This document shows, piece after piece, positions 15,174 to 23,992 of a stretch of 64,000 nucleotides of DNA; positions within the stretch are counted from its first letter, which is position 1, and the number at the start of each line of letters is the position of its first letter. Under the pieces are notes generated by a model. The model made no database searches. It was not told where the DNA came from and was given only the letters and a program-made list of their open reading frames with translations. The stretch spans positions 248,001 through 312,000 of the forward strand of contig NZ_BMXT01000002.1 of assembly GCF_014651895.1 (NCBI RefSeq). The letters run 5' to 3'. Position numbers and translations under genes: made by a program. Source of the DNA: Rhodanobacter panaciterrae. GTDB taxonomy: Bacteria; Pseudomonadota; Gammaproteobacteria; Xanthomonadales; Rhodanobacteraceae.

Positions 15174-15860
15174 TCACACCAGCGCCTGCTCGACCAACGT
15201 GCCCTTGTCCAGATGCAGCGTATGGCTGGCGTATTCGGCTGCCTTCGGATCATGCGTGACCATCACGATGGTCTTGCCGTGTTCGCGGTTGAGCTGCTGC
15301 AGCAGGCCGAGCACGTCTTCCGCGGACTGGCGATCAAGATCGCCGGTCGGCTCGTCGCAGACCAGCAGGGTCGGGTCGGACACAATGGCGCGGGCGATCG
15401 CCACACGCTGTTGCTGACCACCGGACAGCTCGCTCGGCTTGTGCGTGGCGCGATCGGCCAGACCCACTAGCTGCAACGCGATCGAGGCGTTTTTCTTCCG
15501 CTGGGCACTCGAGAGCTTGGTGAGCAGCAGTGGCAGTTCGACATTGCGCTGCGCCGACAGCATCGGCATCAGGTTGTAGAACTGGAATACGAAGCCGACG
15601 TTGGATGCGCGCCATTTCGCCAGCGCACCGCCACCGAGCTGGTCGATGCGCTGGCCGCCCACGGTGATGCTGCCGGCGCTCGGCGTGTCGAGACCACCCA
15701 TCAGATTCAGCAAGGTGGTCTTGCCGGAACCGGACGGCCCCATCAACGCGAGGAAGTCGCCTTCGGCGATCGCCAGGTTGACGTGGTGCAGCACCTCGAC
15801 CTTCTGCTTGCCGCGTTCATAGGTCTTGGCGAGATTCTGGATATCGATCAATGTGCCCAT
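15174..15860 (-). CDS. ABC transporter ATP-binding protein (MacB/LolD type)
   Basis: A 228-residue cytoplasmic ATPase that energises the two FtsX-type permeases encoded downstream. It has Walker A GPSGSGKT (41-48), the Q-loop region FQFYNLMP (92-99), signature LSGGQQQR (145-152), Walker [14 protein letters not shown] (164-176) and the switch VMVTHD. Its length and motifs match the LolD/MacB/YknY group. It follows the membrane-fusion protein gene by 58 bases on the same strand. Confidence 0.93.
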   Translation of the reverse strand: MGTLIDIQNLAKTYERGKQKVEVLHHVNLAIAEGDFLALMGPSGSGKTTLLNLMGGLDTPSAGSITVGGQRIDQLGGGALAKWRASNVGFVFQFYNLMPMLSAQRNVELPLLLTKLSSAQRKKNASIALQLVGLADRATHKPSELSGGQQQRVAIARAIVSDPTLLVCDEPTGDLDRQSAEDVLGLLQQLNREHGKTIVMVTHDPKAAEYASHTLHLDKGTLVEQALV

Positions 15861-15918
15861 GTGTTTCTCCGGATGCCGTGTGACTGTCGCGGCGGAAGCC
15901 GCTGCAAAAGAAATCGTT

Positions 15919-17160
15919 CTATGGCGTTGCGGTTTTCATCTGGACGGCCGAACCATCATGCAGATCGGCCGGTGGCGATATCACCACGCTGTCACCCGGC
16001 TTCACCACCGCCGGCAGCAGGCACAGCTCACCGTAAGCCTGCGTGGCCCGATTCACCGTGCGCTGCCGCACCACGCTGCCGTCGACGACGAACACCACGC
16101 TGTGGCCGTCGCGCTGCACGATCGCCGTGGCCGGTACCAGCACGCCCTGCGGTACCTGCGTGGTGGCCTCCGCTTTCTCTTCCAGAAACGACACGCGCGC
16201 GCCCATGTCAGGCACCACACGCGCATCCTTCTTTTCCAGCGCCACACGCACCTTGATGGTGGCCTTGCCACGATCGGCTGTCGGCACGATGGCGACCACG
16301 TGGGCGGGAATCTTCCAGTCGGGATACGCGTCCAGCACTGCCTCGGCCGCCATGCCGGGCTTGACCCTGCCGATATAGGCCTCGTTGACGTCAACGTCGA
16401 CTTCCAGCGAGTCCATGTCGACGATCGTGCCCACGCCGGTGCGAGTGAAGCCGCCGCCCGCTGAGAACGGCGAGATGATCTCGCCGACCTGCGCATCCTT
16501 GGTGGTGATCACGCCAGTAAATGGTGCACGTACTACGCAGTAATCGAAATTGACCTTCGCCTGGATGACCTGTGCATCGGCCGACATGGCCTGCTTCTGC
16601 TGCGACTTGAGCTGGGCACGCGTGCTGTCGGCCAGTGTCAGCGCCTGCTCGGCCGCCTGTTTCGACACGAGTCCTTGCGCAGCCAGCGACTGCTGCCGTG
16701 CTGTGTCGCGCAGGTTCTGCGCAAGCTGGGCCTGGTATTGCACCACCAGCGCATGCGCCGCGGCCGCCTGTGCCGTGGCCGTATCCAGGGCCGCCTTGTA
16801 GGCACTGTCGTCCAGCCGCGCCAGCACCTGATCCTTGGTGACGTGATCGCCTTCTTCGATCAGCACCGCGGTCAGCGTGCCGGTGATCTGCGCCGATACC
16901 GTGGCCTGCCGCCGCGCGGTGACGTAACCGGTCGCCTGCAGCACCGCACCGGCCTCGCTGTTGGAACTGGGTGCGATCGCCGTGGCGGTCTGTACGGCCA
17001 CCGCGCGATGACCGGACAGCATCCAGCCGGCACCGCCGAGCAAGACCAGCAGCATGACCACGCCACCGACGATCCACGGCCAACGCCCCGGACCACGGTC
17101 GTGGTCGTCGCGCTGGTGGCGCTCGATGCGCAGTTCCTTCAACAGTTCAGCGTTATCCAC
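15919..17160 (-). CDS. Periplasmic adaptor (membrane fusion) protein of a MacA-like exporter
   Basis: A 413-residue membrane-fusion protein, first gene of the four-gene ABC export operon. A cytoplasmic N-terminus of about 28 residues precedes a membrane anchor (about 29-50). The biotinyl-lipoyl halves are at ATVSAQITGTLTAVLIEEGD and VRAPFTGVITTKDAQVGE, flanking an Ala/Gln-rich helical hairpin (about 125-205). Beta-barrel and membrane-proximal domains follow. It would link the inner-membrane permeases to an outer-membrane channel, which is not encoded in this window. ATG at 17160 is the start. Confidence 0.9.
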   Translation of the reverse strand: MDNAELLKELRIERHQRDDHDRGPGRWPWIVGGVVMLLVLLGGAGWMLSGHRAVAVQTATAIAPSSNSEAGAVLQATGYVTARRQATVSAQITGTLTAVLIEEGDHVTKDQVLARLDDSAYKAALDTATAQAAAAHALVVQYQAQLAQNLRDTARQQSLAAQGLVSKQAAEQALTLADSTRAQLKSQQKQAMSADAQVIQAKVNFDYCVVRAPFTGVITTKDAQVGEIISPFSAGGGFTRTGVGTIVDMDSLEVDVDVNEAYIGRVKPGMAAEAVLDAYPDWKIPAHVVAIVPTADRGKATIKVRVALEKKDARVVPDMGARVSFLEEKAEATTQVPQGVLVPATAIVQRDGHSVVFVVDGSVVRQRTVNRATQAYGELCLLPAVVKPGDSVVISPPADLHDGSAVQMKTATP

Positions 17161-17553
17161 TCACGTTCCCCGCCCGGCATGCCGGTTGCTCGATAGGTGC
17201 AAGATTGGCCGATCGGCCGCAGCACGATCAGGGTGCGACATCAGCCATCGTCGATGACAGGTGTCATCCGGGCGGGCTCCATGAGTCGATGTAGAGCTTC
17301 AAGCCCATCGTGGGTCGCCTTGGTGGAGAAAGGGGTGCTTTCCAGGACGACGAACGCGATCGAAGAAAATCGACATCCGCTTGGAAACTTCCCGAAACCC
17401 CGGCGACCAGGCTCGCGTACCGTTGCGGTCATTGCGGCGCGATTGCCGGGAGCTGCGCAGAGAGTAACCTTCCGCGCATTGCGGCTGCCACCTCATGTCG
17501 ACTATGTGTGTGGACGCGCGACGGTGCTCAAGCGCTTTGCTACGCTTGCCGGC
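17161..17553. other. Intergenic region with no supported gene
   Basis: A 393-base divergent gap between the ABC export operon and the fumarylacetoacetate hydrolase-family gene. It should hold both promoters, but I cannot place convincing -35/-10 pairs. A perfect 12-base palindrome, GGCCGATCGGCC, at 17207-17218, 47 bases before the adaptor start codon, is a possible operator. Short open frames here have no recognisable protein features. Confidence 0.4.
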
Positions 17554-18240
17554 ATGACCTACGCCATTGCCGCACCAGCCCAGCCCAGCCTGCCGATCAG
17601 CGGCAGTGACCTGCGTTTTCCGATCCGCCGGGTGTTCTGCATCGGCCGCAATTACGCCGAGCATGCGCGCGAGATGGGCGCCAGCGTGGACAAGGCCGCG
17701 CCGATGTTCTTCTGCAAACCAGCCGATGCGGTGGTCAGCGACGGCGCCGATGTGCCGTATCCGCAAGCCACCACCGACCTGCATCACGAAGTGGAGATGG
17801 TGGTGGCGCTCGGTGCTGGCGGGCACGATCTCACGTCTGAGCAAGCCGCCGCGCTGGTATGGGGCTACGGCGTGGGGCTGGACCTGACCCGTCGCGACCT
17901 GCAGGCACAGGCCAAGGCGAAGGGACATCCATGGGACGTGGCCAAGGGGTTCGATCACTCCGCGCCGGTCTCGGCCTTGCGTCCGGCCGCGGAGGTCACA
18001 CTGACCGCCGACAGCGTGCTGCGACTGAGCGTCAACGGCGAGCTGCGTCAGCAGACCACGCTGGGTGAAATGGTGCATGGCGTGCCGCAAATTATTGCGG
18101 CGCTGTCCACGCTGTTCGAACTGAAAGCCGGCGACCTGATCTTCACCGGCACGCCGGCCGGTGTTGCTGCGTTGCAGCGCGGCGACCGCTTCCATGCCGA
18201 GCTGGTCGGCGTCGCCGAACTGGACGGCCGGGTCGTCTGA
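17554..18240 (+). CDS. Fumarylacetoacetate hydrolase-family protein
   Basis: A 228-residue single-domain FAH-family enzyme. It has the family-opening stretch VFCIGRNYAEHAREMGA, the metal-ligand region HHEVEMVVALG, the YGVGLDLTRRDLQ stretch, the lysine-containing segment PWDVAKGFD, and DLIFTGTPAGVAAL. Members of this group hydrolyse fumarylpyruvate or decarboxylate oxaloacetate; the present substrate cannot be chosen from sequence alone. ATG at 17554 starts the conserved region, although the frame is open for 119 codons upstream. Confidence 0.9.
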   Translation: MTYAIAAPAQPSLPISGSDLRFPIRRVFCIGRNYAEHAREMGASVDKAAPMFFCKPADAVVSDGADVPYPQATTDLHHEVEMVVALGAGGHDLTSEQAAALVWGYGVGLDLTRRDLQAQAKAKGHPWDVAKGFDHSAPVSALRPAAEVTLTADSVLRLSVNGELRQQTTLGEMVHGVPQIIAALSTLFELKAGDLIFTGTPAGVAALQRGDRFHAELVGVAELDGRVV

Positions 18241-18323
18241 ATTCGTGTATTGGCCCCCTGTGCGAGATCAAAGCACTGCGCTAAAGTCCATAGGCCATTC
18301 GGCCCAATCCACGGAGAAAAAGC

Positions 18324-18734
18324 ATGAGCATGCTGCAGGAATTCAAGGCTTTCGCCATGCGCGGCAGCGTTGTTGATCTGGCGGTCGGTGTTGTCATCGG
18401 CGGCGCGTTCGGCAAGATCGTCAGCTCGTTGGTAGACAAGATCATCATGCCGCCGATCGGCATGCTGACCGGCGGCATCGACTTCAGCCAGCTGAAGTGG
18501 GTGCTCAAGCCGGGCGATGACAGTGATCCGAAGCACAAGATCGCCGAAGTGGCGGTCGGCTATGGCGACTTCATCAACACCATCATCACCTTCCTGATCA
18601 TCGCAGCCGCGATCTTCGTGGTGGTCAAGATGATCAACAGCATGCAGAAGAAACAGGAAGAGGCACCCGCCGCGCCGCCGGCCGATGTGGCCTTGCTCAC
18701 CGAGATCCGCGATCTGCTGAAGAACAAGCCGTAA
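18324..18734 (+). CDS. mscL: Large-conductance mechanosensitive channel MscL
   Basis: A 136-residue MscL, matching the E. coli protein at 136. The amphipathic N-terminal helix [20 protein letters not shown] leads into transmembrane helix 1 ([20 protein letters not shown]). Transmembrane helix 2 is near [19 protein letters not shown], followed by the C-terminal helical bundle ending [12 protein letters not shown]. It forms a pentameric emergency-release channel that opens under osmotic downshock. A GGAG sequence lies upstream of ATG 18324. A strong terminator follows, so the gene is probably transcribed alone. Confidence 0.97.
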   Translation: MSMLQEFKAFAMRGSVVDLAVGVVIGGAFGKIVSSLVDKIIMPPIGMLTGGIDFSQLKWVLKPGDDSDPKHKIAEVAVGYGDFINTIITFLIIAAAIFVVVKMINSMQKKQEEAPAAPPADVALLTEIRDLLKNKP

Positions 18735-18753
18735 AGCGACGATCCACCTCCGA

Positions 18754-18791
18754 GGGCCGGGCCGCTTTCTGTGGCCCGGCCCTTGTCGTTT
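18754..18791 (+). terminator. Terminator after mscL
   Basis: A 10-bp perfect GC stem (GGGCCGGGCC and its complement, loop GCTTTCTGT) is followed by TTGTCGTTT. It begins 20 bases after the mscL stop codon. Confidence 0.85.
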
Positions 18792-18870
18792 CCGTGGCAT
18801 GCATGACTTCTGGCCTAAGCGACAGCTGCCGGTCGCGCCATAATCAGGATTCACCCTGCGGAGTTCCCCG

Positions 18871-20313
18871 ATGCGCCCTGTTCCCCTCACCCTGCTCGCC
18901 GCCAGCCTGCTGCTGGCCACTGGCATTGCCAGCGCCGCCAATCCGACCACCACGATTTCCGCTACGGCCGTAAAGACGGCCGAACAGTTGCGTGACAAAG
19001 CGATGCTCGACGACACCGGCTACCGGATCGTCGAGTCGCTGACTACTGAAATCGGCCCGCGCCTGGCCGGCAGCGACGCCGACCAGCGCGCTCGCGACTG
19101 GGCCGTGGCCAAGTTCAAGGCACTCGGCTACGACAAGGTCTACACCGAAGAGGTGAAATATCCGCTGTGGGTGCGCCGCAGCGAACACGCCGCGATCGTC
19201 GCGCCGTTTCCGCAGTCACTGGTGCTCAGCGCGCTGGGTTATTCGCCGGGCACACCGAAAGGTGGACTCACGGCCCAGGTGGTGAAGTTCGACAGCCTGG
19301 ATGCGCTGAAGGCCGCCGACCCGGACAGCGTGAAAGGCAAGATCGTCTACATCGGCTATCGCATGCAGCGCGCCAAGGACGGTCACGATTACGGCATGGG
19401 TTCGGCCGTGCGCACCGGTGGCCCGGTGCTGGCGCAAACCAAGGGCGCCGCCGGCTTTCTGCTGCGCTCGGCCGGCACCGACGCGGACCAGCGGATTGCA
19501 CATACCGGCGTGACCGGCTTCCGCGATCCGGCCAAGGCGATTCCCGCCGCCGCTCTGTCCAACCCCGACGCCGACCAGCTTGAGCGCATCCTGGCCTATG
19601 GCAAACCGGTCACGCTGAAGCTGGATCTGGACTGCGGTGTGGTCGGCGAATACACCGGCGCCAACGTGATCGGCGAGATCACCGGTCGCAAGCATCCCGA
19701 TCAGGTGGTGGCGATCGGCGGTCATCTGGATTCGTGGGATCCGGGCACCGGCGCGATCGACGACGGCGCCGGCGTGGCGATCGCGATGGCAGCCGGCAAG
19801 CTGATCCACGATCTGCCACAACGGCCCGATCGCACGATCCGCGTGATCGCGTTCGCGAACGAGGAGATGGGCCTGTGGGGCGGTCGCGCCTACGCCGACA
19901 AGCATGCGGGCGAAGTGGCGAAGTTCCAGCTCGGTACCGAATCCGACTTCGGTGCCGGCCCGGTCTGGCGCATGAGCGCCAGCGTGAAGCCGCAGGCGCG
20001 CGACGCGATCGACCAGATCGCCAAGGTGCTGGCGCCGATCGGCGTGGCCTATGACACCAAGAAGCCTGGTGGCGGCGGTTCGGATCTGTCGCAGATGCAC
20101 GGCAAGGGAATGGCCGCACTGTCGCTGACCCAGGACGGCACGCATTACTTCGACTGGCACCACACCTCGAACGACACGCTGGACAAGATCGACCCGAAGC
20201 AACTGGCACAGAACGTGGCCGTGTACGCCACCTTCTCGTACATGGCCGCGCAGGCCGACGGCGACTTCGGCTCGGCGCCCGGCGCGTTTGCCAATGATGG
20301 TGCCGGCGAATAA
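18871..20313 (+). CDS. Secreted M28-family zinc aminopeptidase/carboxypeptidase
   Basis: A 480-residue exported peptidase. A signal peptide ends near IASAAN (about residue 23). A protease-associated type insert lies in the first half. The M28 catalytic domain follows, with zinc ligands and catalytic residues visible as H285 in GGHLDSWDPGTGA, D297 in IDDGAG, E331-E332 in ANEEMG, D in TESDFG and H in HHTSND. The arrangement resembles plasma glutamate carboxypeptidase/carboxypeptidase Q relatives in the family. It probably degrades peptides in the periplasm or outside the cell. The gene is followed by a repeat and a convergent lipoprotein gene. Confidence 0.9.
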   Translation: MRPVPLTLLAASLLLATGIASAANPTTTISATAVKTAEQLRDKAMLDDTGYRIVESLTTEIGPRLAGSDADQRARDWAVAKFKALGYDKVYTEEVKYPLWVRRSEHAAIVAPFPQSLVLSALGYSPGTPKGGLTAQVVKFDSLDALKAADPDSVKGKIVYIGYRMQRAKDGHDYGMGSAVRTGGPVLAQTKGAAGFLLRSAGTDADQRIAHTGVTGFRDPAKAIPAAALSNPDADQLERILAYGKPVTLKLDLDCGVVGEYTGANVIGEITGRKHPDQVVAIGGHLDSWDPGTGAIDDGAGVAIAMAAGKLIHDLPQRPDRTIRVIAFANEEMGLWGGRAYADKHAGEVAKFQLGTESDFGAGPVWRMSASVKPQARDAIDQIAKVLAPIGVAYDTKKPGGGGSDLSQMHGKGMAALSLTQDGTHYFDWHHTSNDTLDKIDPKQLAQNVAVYATFSYMAAQADGDFGSAPGAFANDGAGE

Positions 20314-20319
20314 GAGCCT

Positions 20320-20426
20320 TGCTCCCTCCCCTGCATGCAGGGGAGGGTTGGGGTGGGGTCGCTCTTTGGCGCAAGGTCAAAAGCCAACCCCCTCCCTAAC
20401 CTCCCCCTGCGTGCAGGGGGAGGAGC
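20320..20426. repeat. Branched palindromic repeat, copy 7
   Basis: A compact full copy with perfect left (CTCCCCTGCATGCAGGGGAG) and right (CTCCCCCTGC/GCAGGGGGAG) hairpins. It lies between the convergent peptidase and lipoprotein genes and is the last member of the family in the window. Confidence 0.88.
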
Positions 20427-20436
20427 AGAACTTTGC

Positions 20437-20829
20437 TCACTTTGAGTAATACAGCCCGGACGCCACCAGCGGCTCGGGGATGCAGAACGTCTTCTGGAAC
20501 ACGGCGATCGCCACCGGCACCAGCACCTTCTTCTCGACCCCACCGACACTCGCGCACGAGACATTCGACGGCAGCTGGTAATGGATGATGCGCACGGTGT
20601 ACTGCGGGCAGACATCCGAACAGGGAAACTCGGCGACTACCGGCACGTTCTGATAGCGGCCCAGTTCGACCGTGGTGTTCATCAGCGTGGCCTTGTCCCA
20701 TGGCTTGCCGGCGTAGGCCTGCAGTGCGGCGGCGTCCATCTGCGCGGGCGCGGTGGCACAGGCGGTGGTACCGAGGCCCGCACCAGCGATAGCCATGAGC
20801 ACGGTCATGATCGATGTCAGTCTGCGCAT
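20437..20829 (-). CDS. Predicted lipoprotein of unknown function
   Basis: A 130-residue protein not recognised by family. It has a basic start and hydrophobic core, then a lipobox-like LGTTAC (Cys at residue 24), and four further cysteines (in FPCSDVCPQ, NVSCAS and TFCIPEP) that could form two disulfides in the periplasm. A segment KPWDKATLMNTTVELGRYQ follows the anchor. ATG 20829 is the start. It is 58 bases from the stop of the RND permease gene, which points the same way. Confidence 0.65.
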   Translation of the reverse strand: MRRLTSIMTVLMAIAGAGLGTTACATAPAQMDAAALQAYAGKPWDKATLMNTTVELGRYQNVPVVAEFPCSDVCPQYTVRIIHYQLPSNVSCASVGGVEKKVLVPVAIAVFQKTFCIPEPLVASGLYYSK

Positions 20830-20887
20830 GTTCGCTTCCTCGCTGATGGAGAAGCCAGCCTAACCGTCGCCGACCGAACGCTGCAAG

Positions 20888-23800
20888 TTACTGTGCCGGT
20901 AGCGTCTTGCTCTTGCCGGTTCGCTGAAAACGTTGCTGCAACCGATCCATGTAGATGTAGATCACCGGCGTCAGATACAGCGTCAGCACCTGCGAGACGA
21001 CCAGTCCGCCGACCACGGCCAGACCGAGCGAGCGTCGTGTCTCCGCGCCGGCACCCATGCCCAGCGCGATCGGCAACGTGCCGGCAAATGCGGACATCGT
21101 GGTCATCATGATCGGGCGGAAGCGCACCTTGCAGGCTTCGAAAATCGCTTCGTGCGGCGGCATGTTCTCGACGTTCTGCCGTTCCAGCGCGAAGTCGATC
21201 AGCATGATCGCGTTCTTCTTGACGATGCCGACCAGCATCACGATGCCGACGAAGGCGAACAGATCCAGCGACGCGTGGAACAGCACCAGGGTAAGCAAGG
21301 CACCTACGCCGGCTGCCGGCAGACCGGACAGAATCGTCAGTGGATGGATGAAGCTTTCGTACAGGATGCCGAGCACCAGATAAATCACGAACACCGCCAG
21401 GAGCAGCAGCATGCCCATGCCCTGCATCGAGTCCTGGAACGCCTGGGCGGTGCCCTGCACGCTGCCGGAAATCGTCGCCGGCAAACCGATCCGGGCCATC
21501 GCGCCGTTCATGCTGGCCACGGCATCGCTCAGCGACACACCCGAGGCGAGATTGAACGACACGGTGACCGCCGGCAACTGACCCTGGTGGTTCACCGTGA
21601 GCACCTGCGGCACGCGATCGAAGCTGGCAACCGTGCCCAACGGCACCAGCGTGCCGCTGCTGGAAGTCACATACAGCCGTGACAGCACGGCAGGATCGTT
21701 CTGCATCGGACGATCGACCTGCAGGATCACCCAGTATTCGGTGGCCGCGCTGTAGATCGTGGAAATCTGATTGGCGCCGAAGGCGGTACCCAGCGCCGAC
21801 TGCACCTGCGCCATGGTCAACCCGAGCGGCGCCAGCTTCTCGCGATTCACCTTGACCTCGATCGAGGGACTGTTGAGATCCAGATCGTTGGTGACATCGA
21901 GGAAGCCGGGCAGCTGCTGGAACGCCTGGGTCACCTTGTTGCCCCAGCTGTTCAGCGCATCCAGATCGGTCGACTGCAAGGTGTACTGATACTGCGAGTT
22001 GGACTGGCGCCCACCGATCTGGATCGCCGGTGGATTCTGGATGAAGGCCTTGACGCCGGTCACCTTGGCGAACTTCTTGCGCAGTTCGGCGATGATCTGG
22101 TCCGGTGTCTGCCGCTCGCTGGCCGGCTTCAACACCAGCAGCAGCGAGCCGTTGTTGACGGTGGCGCGCGAACCGCCGGCACCCACCGACGACATGTACG
22201 AAGCGACGTTCGGATCCTTGCCGGCAATCTCGGCCAGTTGCTGCTGGCGCGCCACCATCGCGTCGAACGAGGCGCCATCCGGCCCCTGCGTATTCACCCG
22301 CAACTGGCCGCTGTCGCCGGCGGGAATGAAGTCCTTCGGCGTCACGTAGAACAGCAGCACGGTCACCGCGAGACTCAACACGAACACCGCCATGACCCAC
22401 AGCGGTCGACCCATGCTCCATTGCAGGCTGCGCGTATAGCCATTCTGCACGGCGGTGAAACCCCGATCGAAACGGGCGATCACCCAGTTCTTCTTCTCGT
22501 GGTCATGTGCCTTGACGAAACGGCTGCACAGCATTGGCGTCAATGTCACCGCCACCACGCCGGAGACCAGGATCGCAACGCTGATCGTCACCGCGAACTC
22601 GTGGAACAGCCGCCCGACGATGCCGCCCATGAACATCACCGGGATGAACACCGCGATCAGCGACAAGGTCATCGAGATGATCGTGAAGCCGATTTCGTTG
22701 GCTCCCTTCACCGACGCCTCGAACGGCGTCATGCCCGTTTCCATGTGCCTGATGATGTTCTCCAGCATCACGATGGCATCGTCCACCACAAAGCCGACCG
22801 CCAGCGTCAACGCCAGCAGCGAGAGATTGTCCAGGCTGTAGCCGAGCGCGAACATCACGCCGAAAGTGCCGATCACCGAGATCGGCAGCGCGACCGCGGG
22901 AATCAGCGTGGCCGAAAGATTGCCGAGGAACAGATAGATCACCAGCACCACCAGCAAGCCGGCCAGCAGCAGGGTGTACTGCACGTCGTTGACCGAGTCG
23001 CGGATCGACTGCGAGCGGTCGTACAGCACGTTGAGCTTGACCGACGGCGGCAAAGCCGCGCTGAATCCGGGCAGCAAGGCCTTGATCTGATTCACCGTGG
23101 AAACGGTATTGGCTCCCGGCTGGCGCTGCACGGCCAGCAGGATCGAGCGCTGGCCGTTGTACCAGCTGGCGACCTGGTCGTTCTGCACGCTGTCTTCGGC
23201 ATGGCCGACATTGCCCAGCCGCACCGGCGCACCATTGCGGTAAGCCACCACCACGTTGTTGTACGCCGCCGCGCGCATCAGCTGACCATCGCTGCTGACC
23301 GGCAACTGCTGCCGTGTGCCGTACAGCGAGCCGGTGGACTGGTTGACGTTGGCGGCGGCAATCGCGCTCTGCACCTGATCGATGCCGATGCCCGCCGCGG
23401 CAAGCCGGTCCGGATTGACGTTGATGCGCACCGCGTACTTCTGCGAGCCGTACACGCTCACCTGCGCCACGCCGTCGACCATCGACAGGCGCTGCGCGAG
23501 TTCGGTCTCGCCGTAATCGTCAACCGTCGACAGCGGCAGCGTCGACGAGGTCACCGCGATATACAGGATCGGCGCGTCGGCCGGATTTACCTTGCGGAAC
23601 GTCGGCGGCGTCGGCATCTGCGTCGGCAGCTGGCGCTGCGCCGCCGAGATGGCCGCCTGCACATCCTGCGCCGCGCCGTCGATGCTGCGGTCCAGTTCGA
23701 ACGTCAAGGTGATCGAGGTGGATCCCAGCGCACTGGTTGAACTCATCTGGCTGATGCCGGCGATGGTCGACAGCTGGGCCTCCAGCGGCGTGGCCACGGC

Positions 23801-23983
23801 CGACGCCATGGTCTGGGGCGACGCGCCGGGCAGACTGGCCGAAATGCTGATGGTCGGAAAATCGACGTTCGGCAATTCGTTGACCGGCAACTGCGGATAG
23901 CCAACGATGCCGAACACCAGCAGCGCCGCCATCAGCAACGTGGTCATCACCGGTCGGCGGATGCAGAGTTCCGGCAGATTCAT
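20888..23983 (-). CDS. RND efflux transporter permease (MdtB/MdtC-like)
   Basis: A 1031-residue inner-membrane proton-driven efflux pump with the RND plan: TM1 near 12-30, two large periplasmic loops, and TM2-6 and TM7-12 bundles. The typical opening RRPVMTTLLMAALLVFGIVGY and the TM4 motif GFVVDDAIVMLENI, with its paired aspartates, are present. It is closer in style to the MdtB/MdtC/MuxB group than to AcrB. Only one such permease is encoded here, so it probably works as a homotrimer. It follows its adaptor gene by nine bases. No outer-membrane partner gene is nearby. Confidence 0.93.
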   Translation of the reverse strand: MNLPELCIRRPVMTTLLMAALLVFGIVGYPQLPVNELPNVDFPTISISASLPGASPQTMASAVATPLEAQLSTIAGISQMSSTSALGSTSITLTFELDRSIDGAAQDVQAAISAAQRQLPTQMPTPPTFRKVNPADAPILYIAVTSSTLPLSTVDDYGETELAQRLSMVDGVAQVSVYGSQKYAVRINVNPDRLAAAGIGIDQVQSAIAAANVNQSTGSLYGTRQQLPVSSDGQLMRAAAYNNVVVAYRNGAPVRLGNVGHAEDSVQNDQVASWYNGQRSILLAVQRQPGANTVSTVNQIKALLPGFSAALPPSVKLNVLYDRSQSIRDSVNDVQYTLLLAGLLVVLVIYLFLGNLSATLIPAVALPISVIGTFGVMFALGYSLDNLSLLALTLAVGFVVDDAIVMLENIIRHMETGMTPFEASVKGANEIGFTIISMTLSLIAVFIPVMFMGGIVGRLFHEFAVTISVAILVSGVVAVTLTPMLCSRFVKAHDHEKKNWVIARFDRGFTAVQNGYTRSLQWSMGRPLWVMAVFVLSLAVTVLLFYVTPKDFIPAGDSGQLRVNTQGPDGASFDAMVARQQQLAEIAGKDPNVASYMSSVGAGGSRATVNNGSLLLVLKPASERQTPDQIIAELRKKFAKVTGVKAFIQNPPAIQIGGRQSNSQYQYTLQSTDLDALNSWGNKVTQAFQQLPGFLDVTNDLDLNSPSIEVKVNREKLAPLGLTMAQVQSALGTAFGANQISTIYSAATEYWVILQVDRPMQNDPAVLSRLYVTSSSGTLVPLGTVASFDRVPQVLTVNHQGQLPAVTVSFNLASGVSLSDAVASMNGAMARIGLPATISGSVQGTAQAFQDSMQGMGMLLLLAVFVIYLVLGILYESFIHPLTILSGLPAAGVGALLTLVLFHASLDLFAFVGIVMLVGIVKKNAIMLIDFALERQNVENMPPHEAIFEACKVRFRPIMMTTMSAFAGTLPIALGMGAGAETRRSLGLAVVGGLVVSQVLTLYLTPVIYIYMDRLQQRFQRTGKSKTLPAQ

Positions 23984-23992
23984 GCGCGCGCC

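Noticed and set aside
17197-17553. 119-codon extension of the FAH-family protein
   Set aside because: Composition does not look like protein, and the conserved domain starts only after the ATG at 17554.
6405-20426. The G/C-rich repeats as a CRISPR array
   Set aside because: They are dispersed, self-complementary in two hairpins, and have no regular spacers or cas genes.
22238-23740. A 500-codon plus-strand frame opposite the RND permease
   Set aside because: Low-complexity His/Gln/Arg-rich antisense of a well-supported permease gene.
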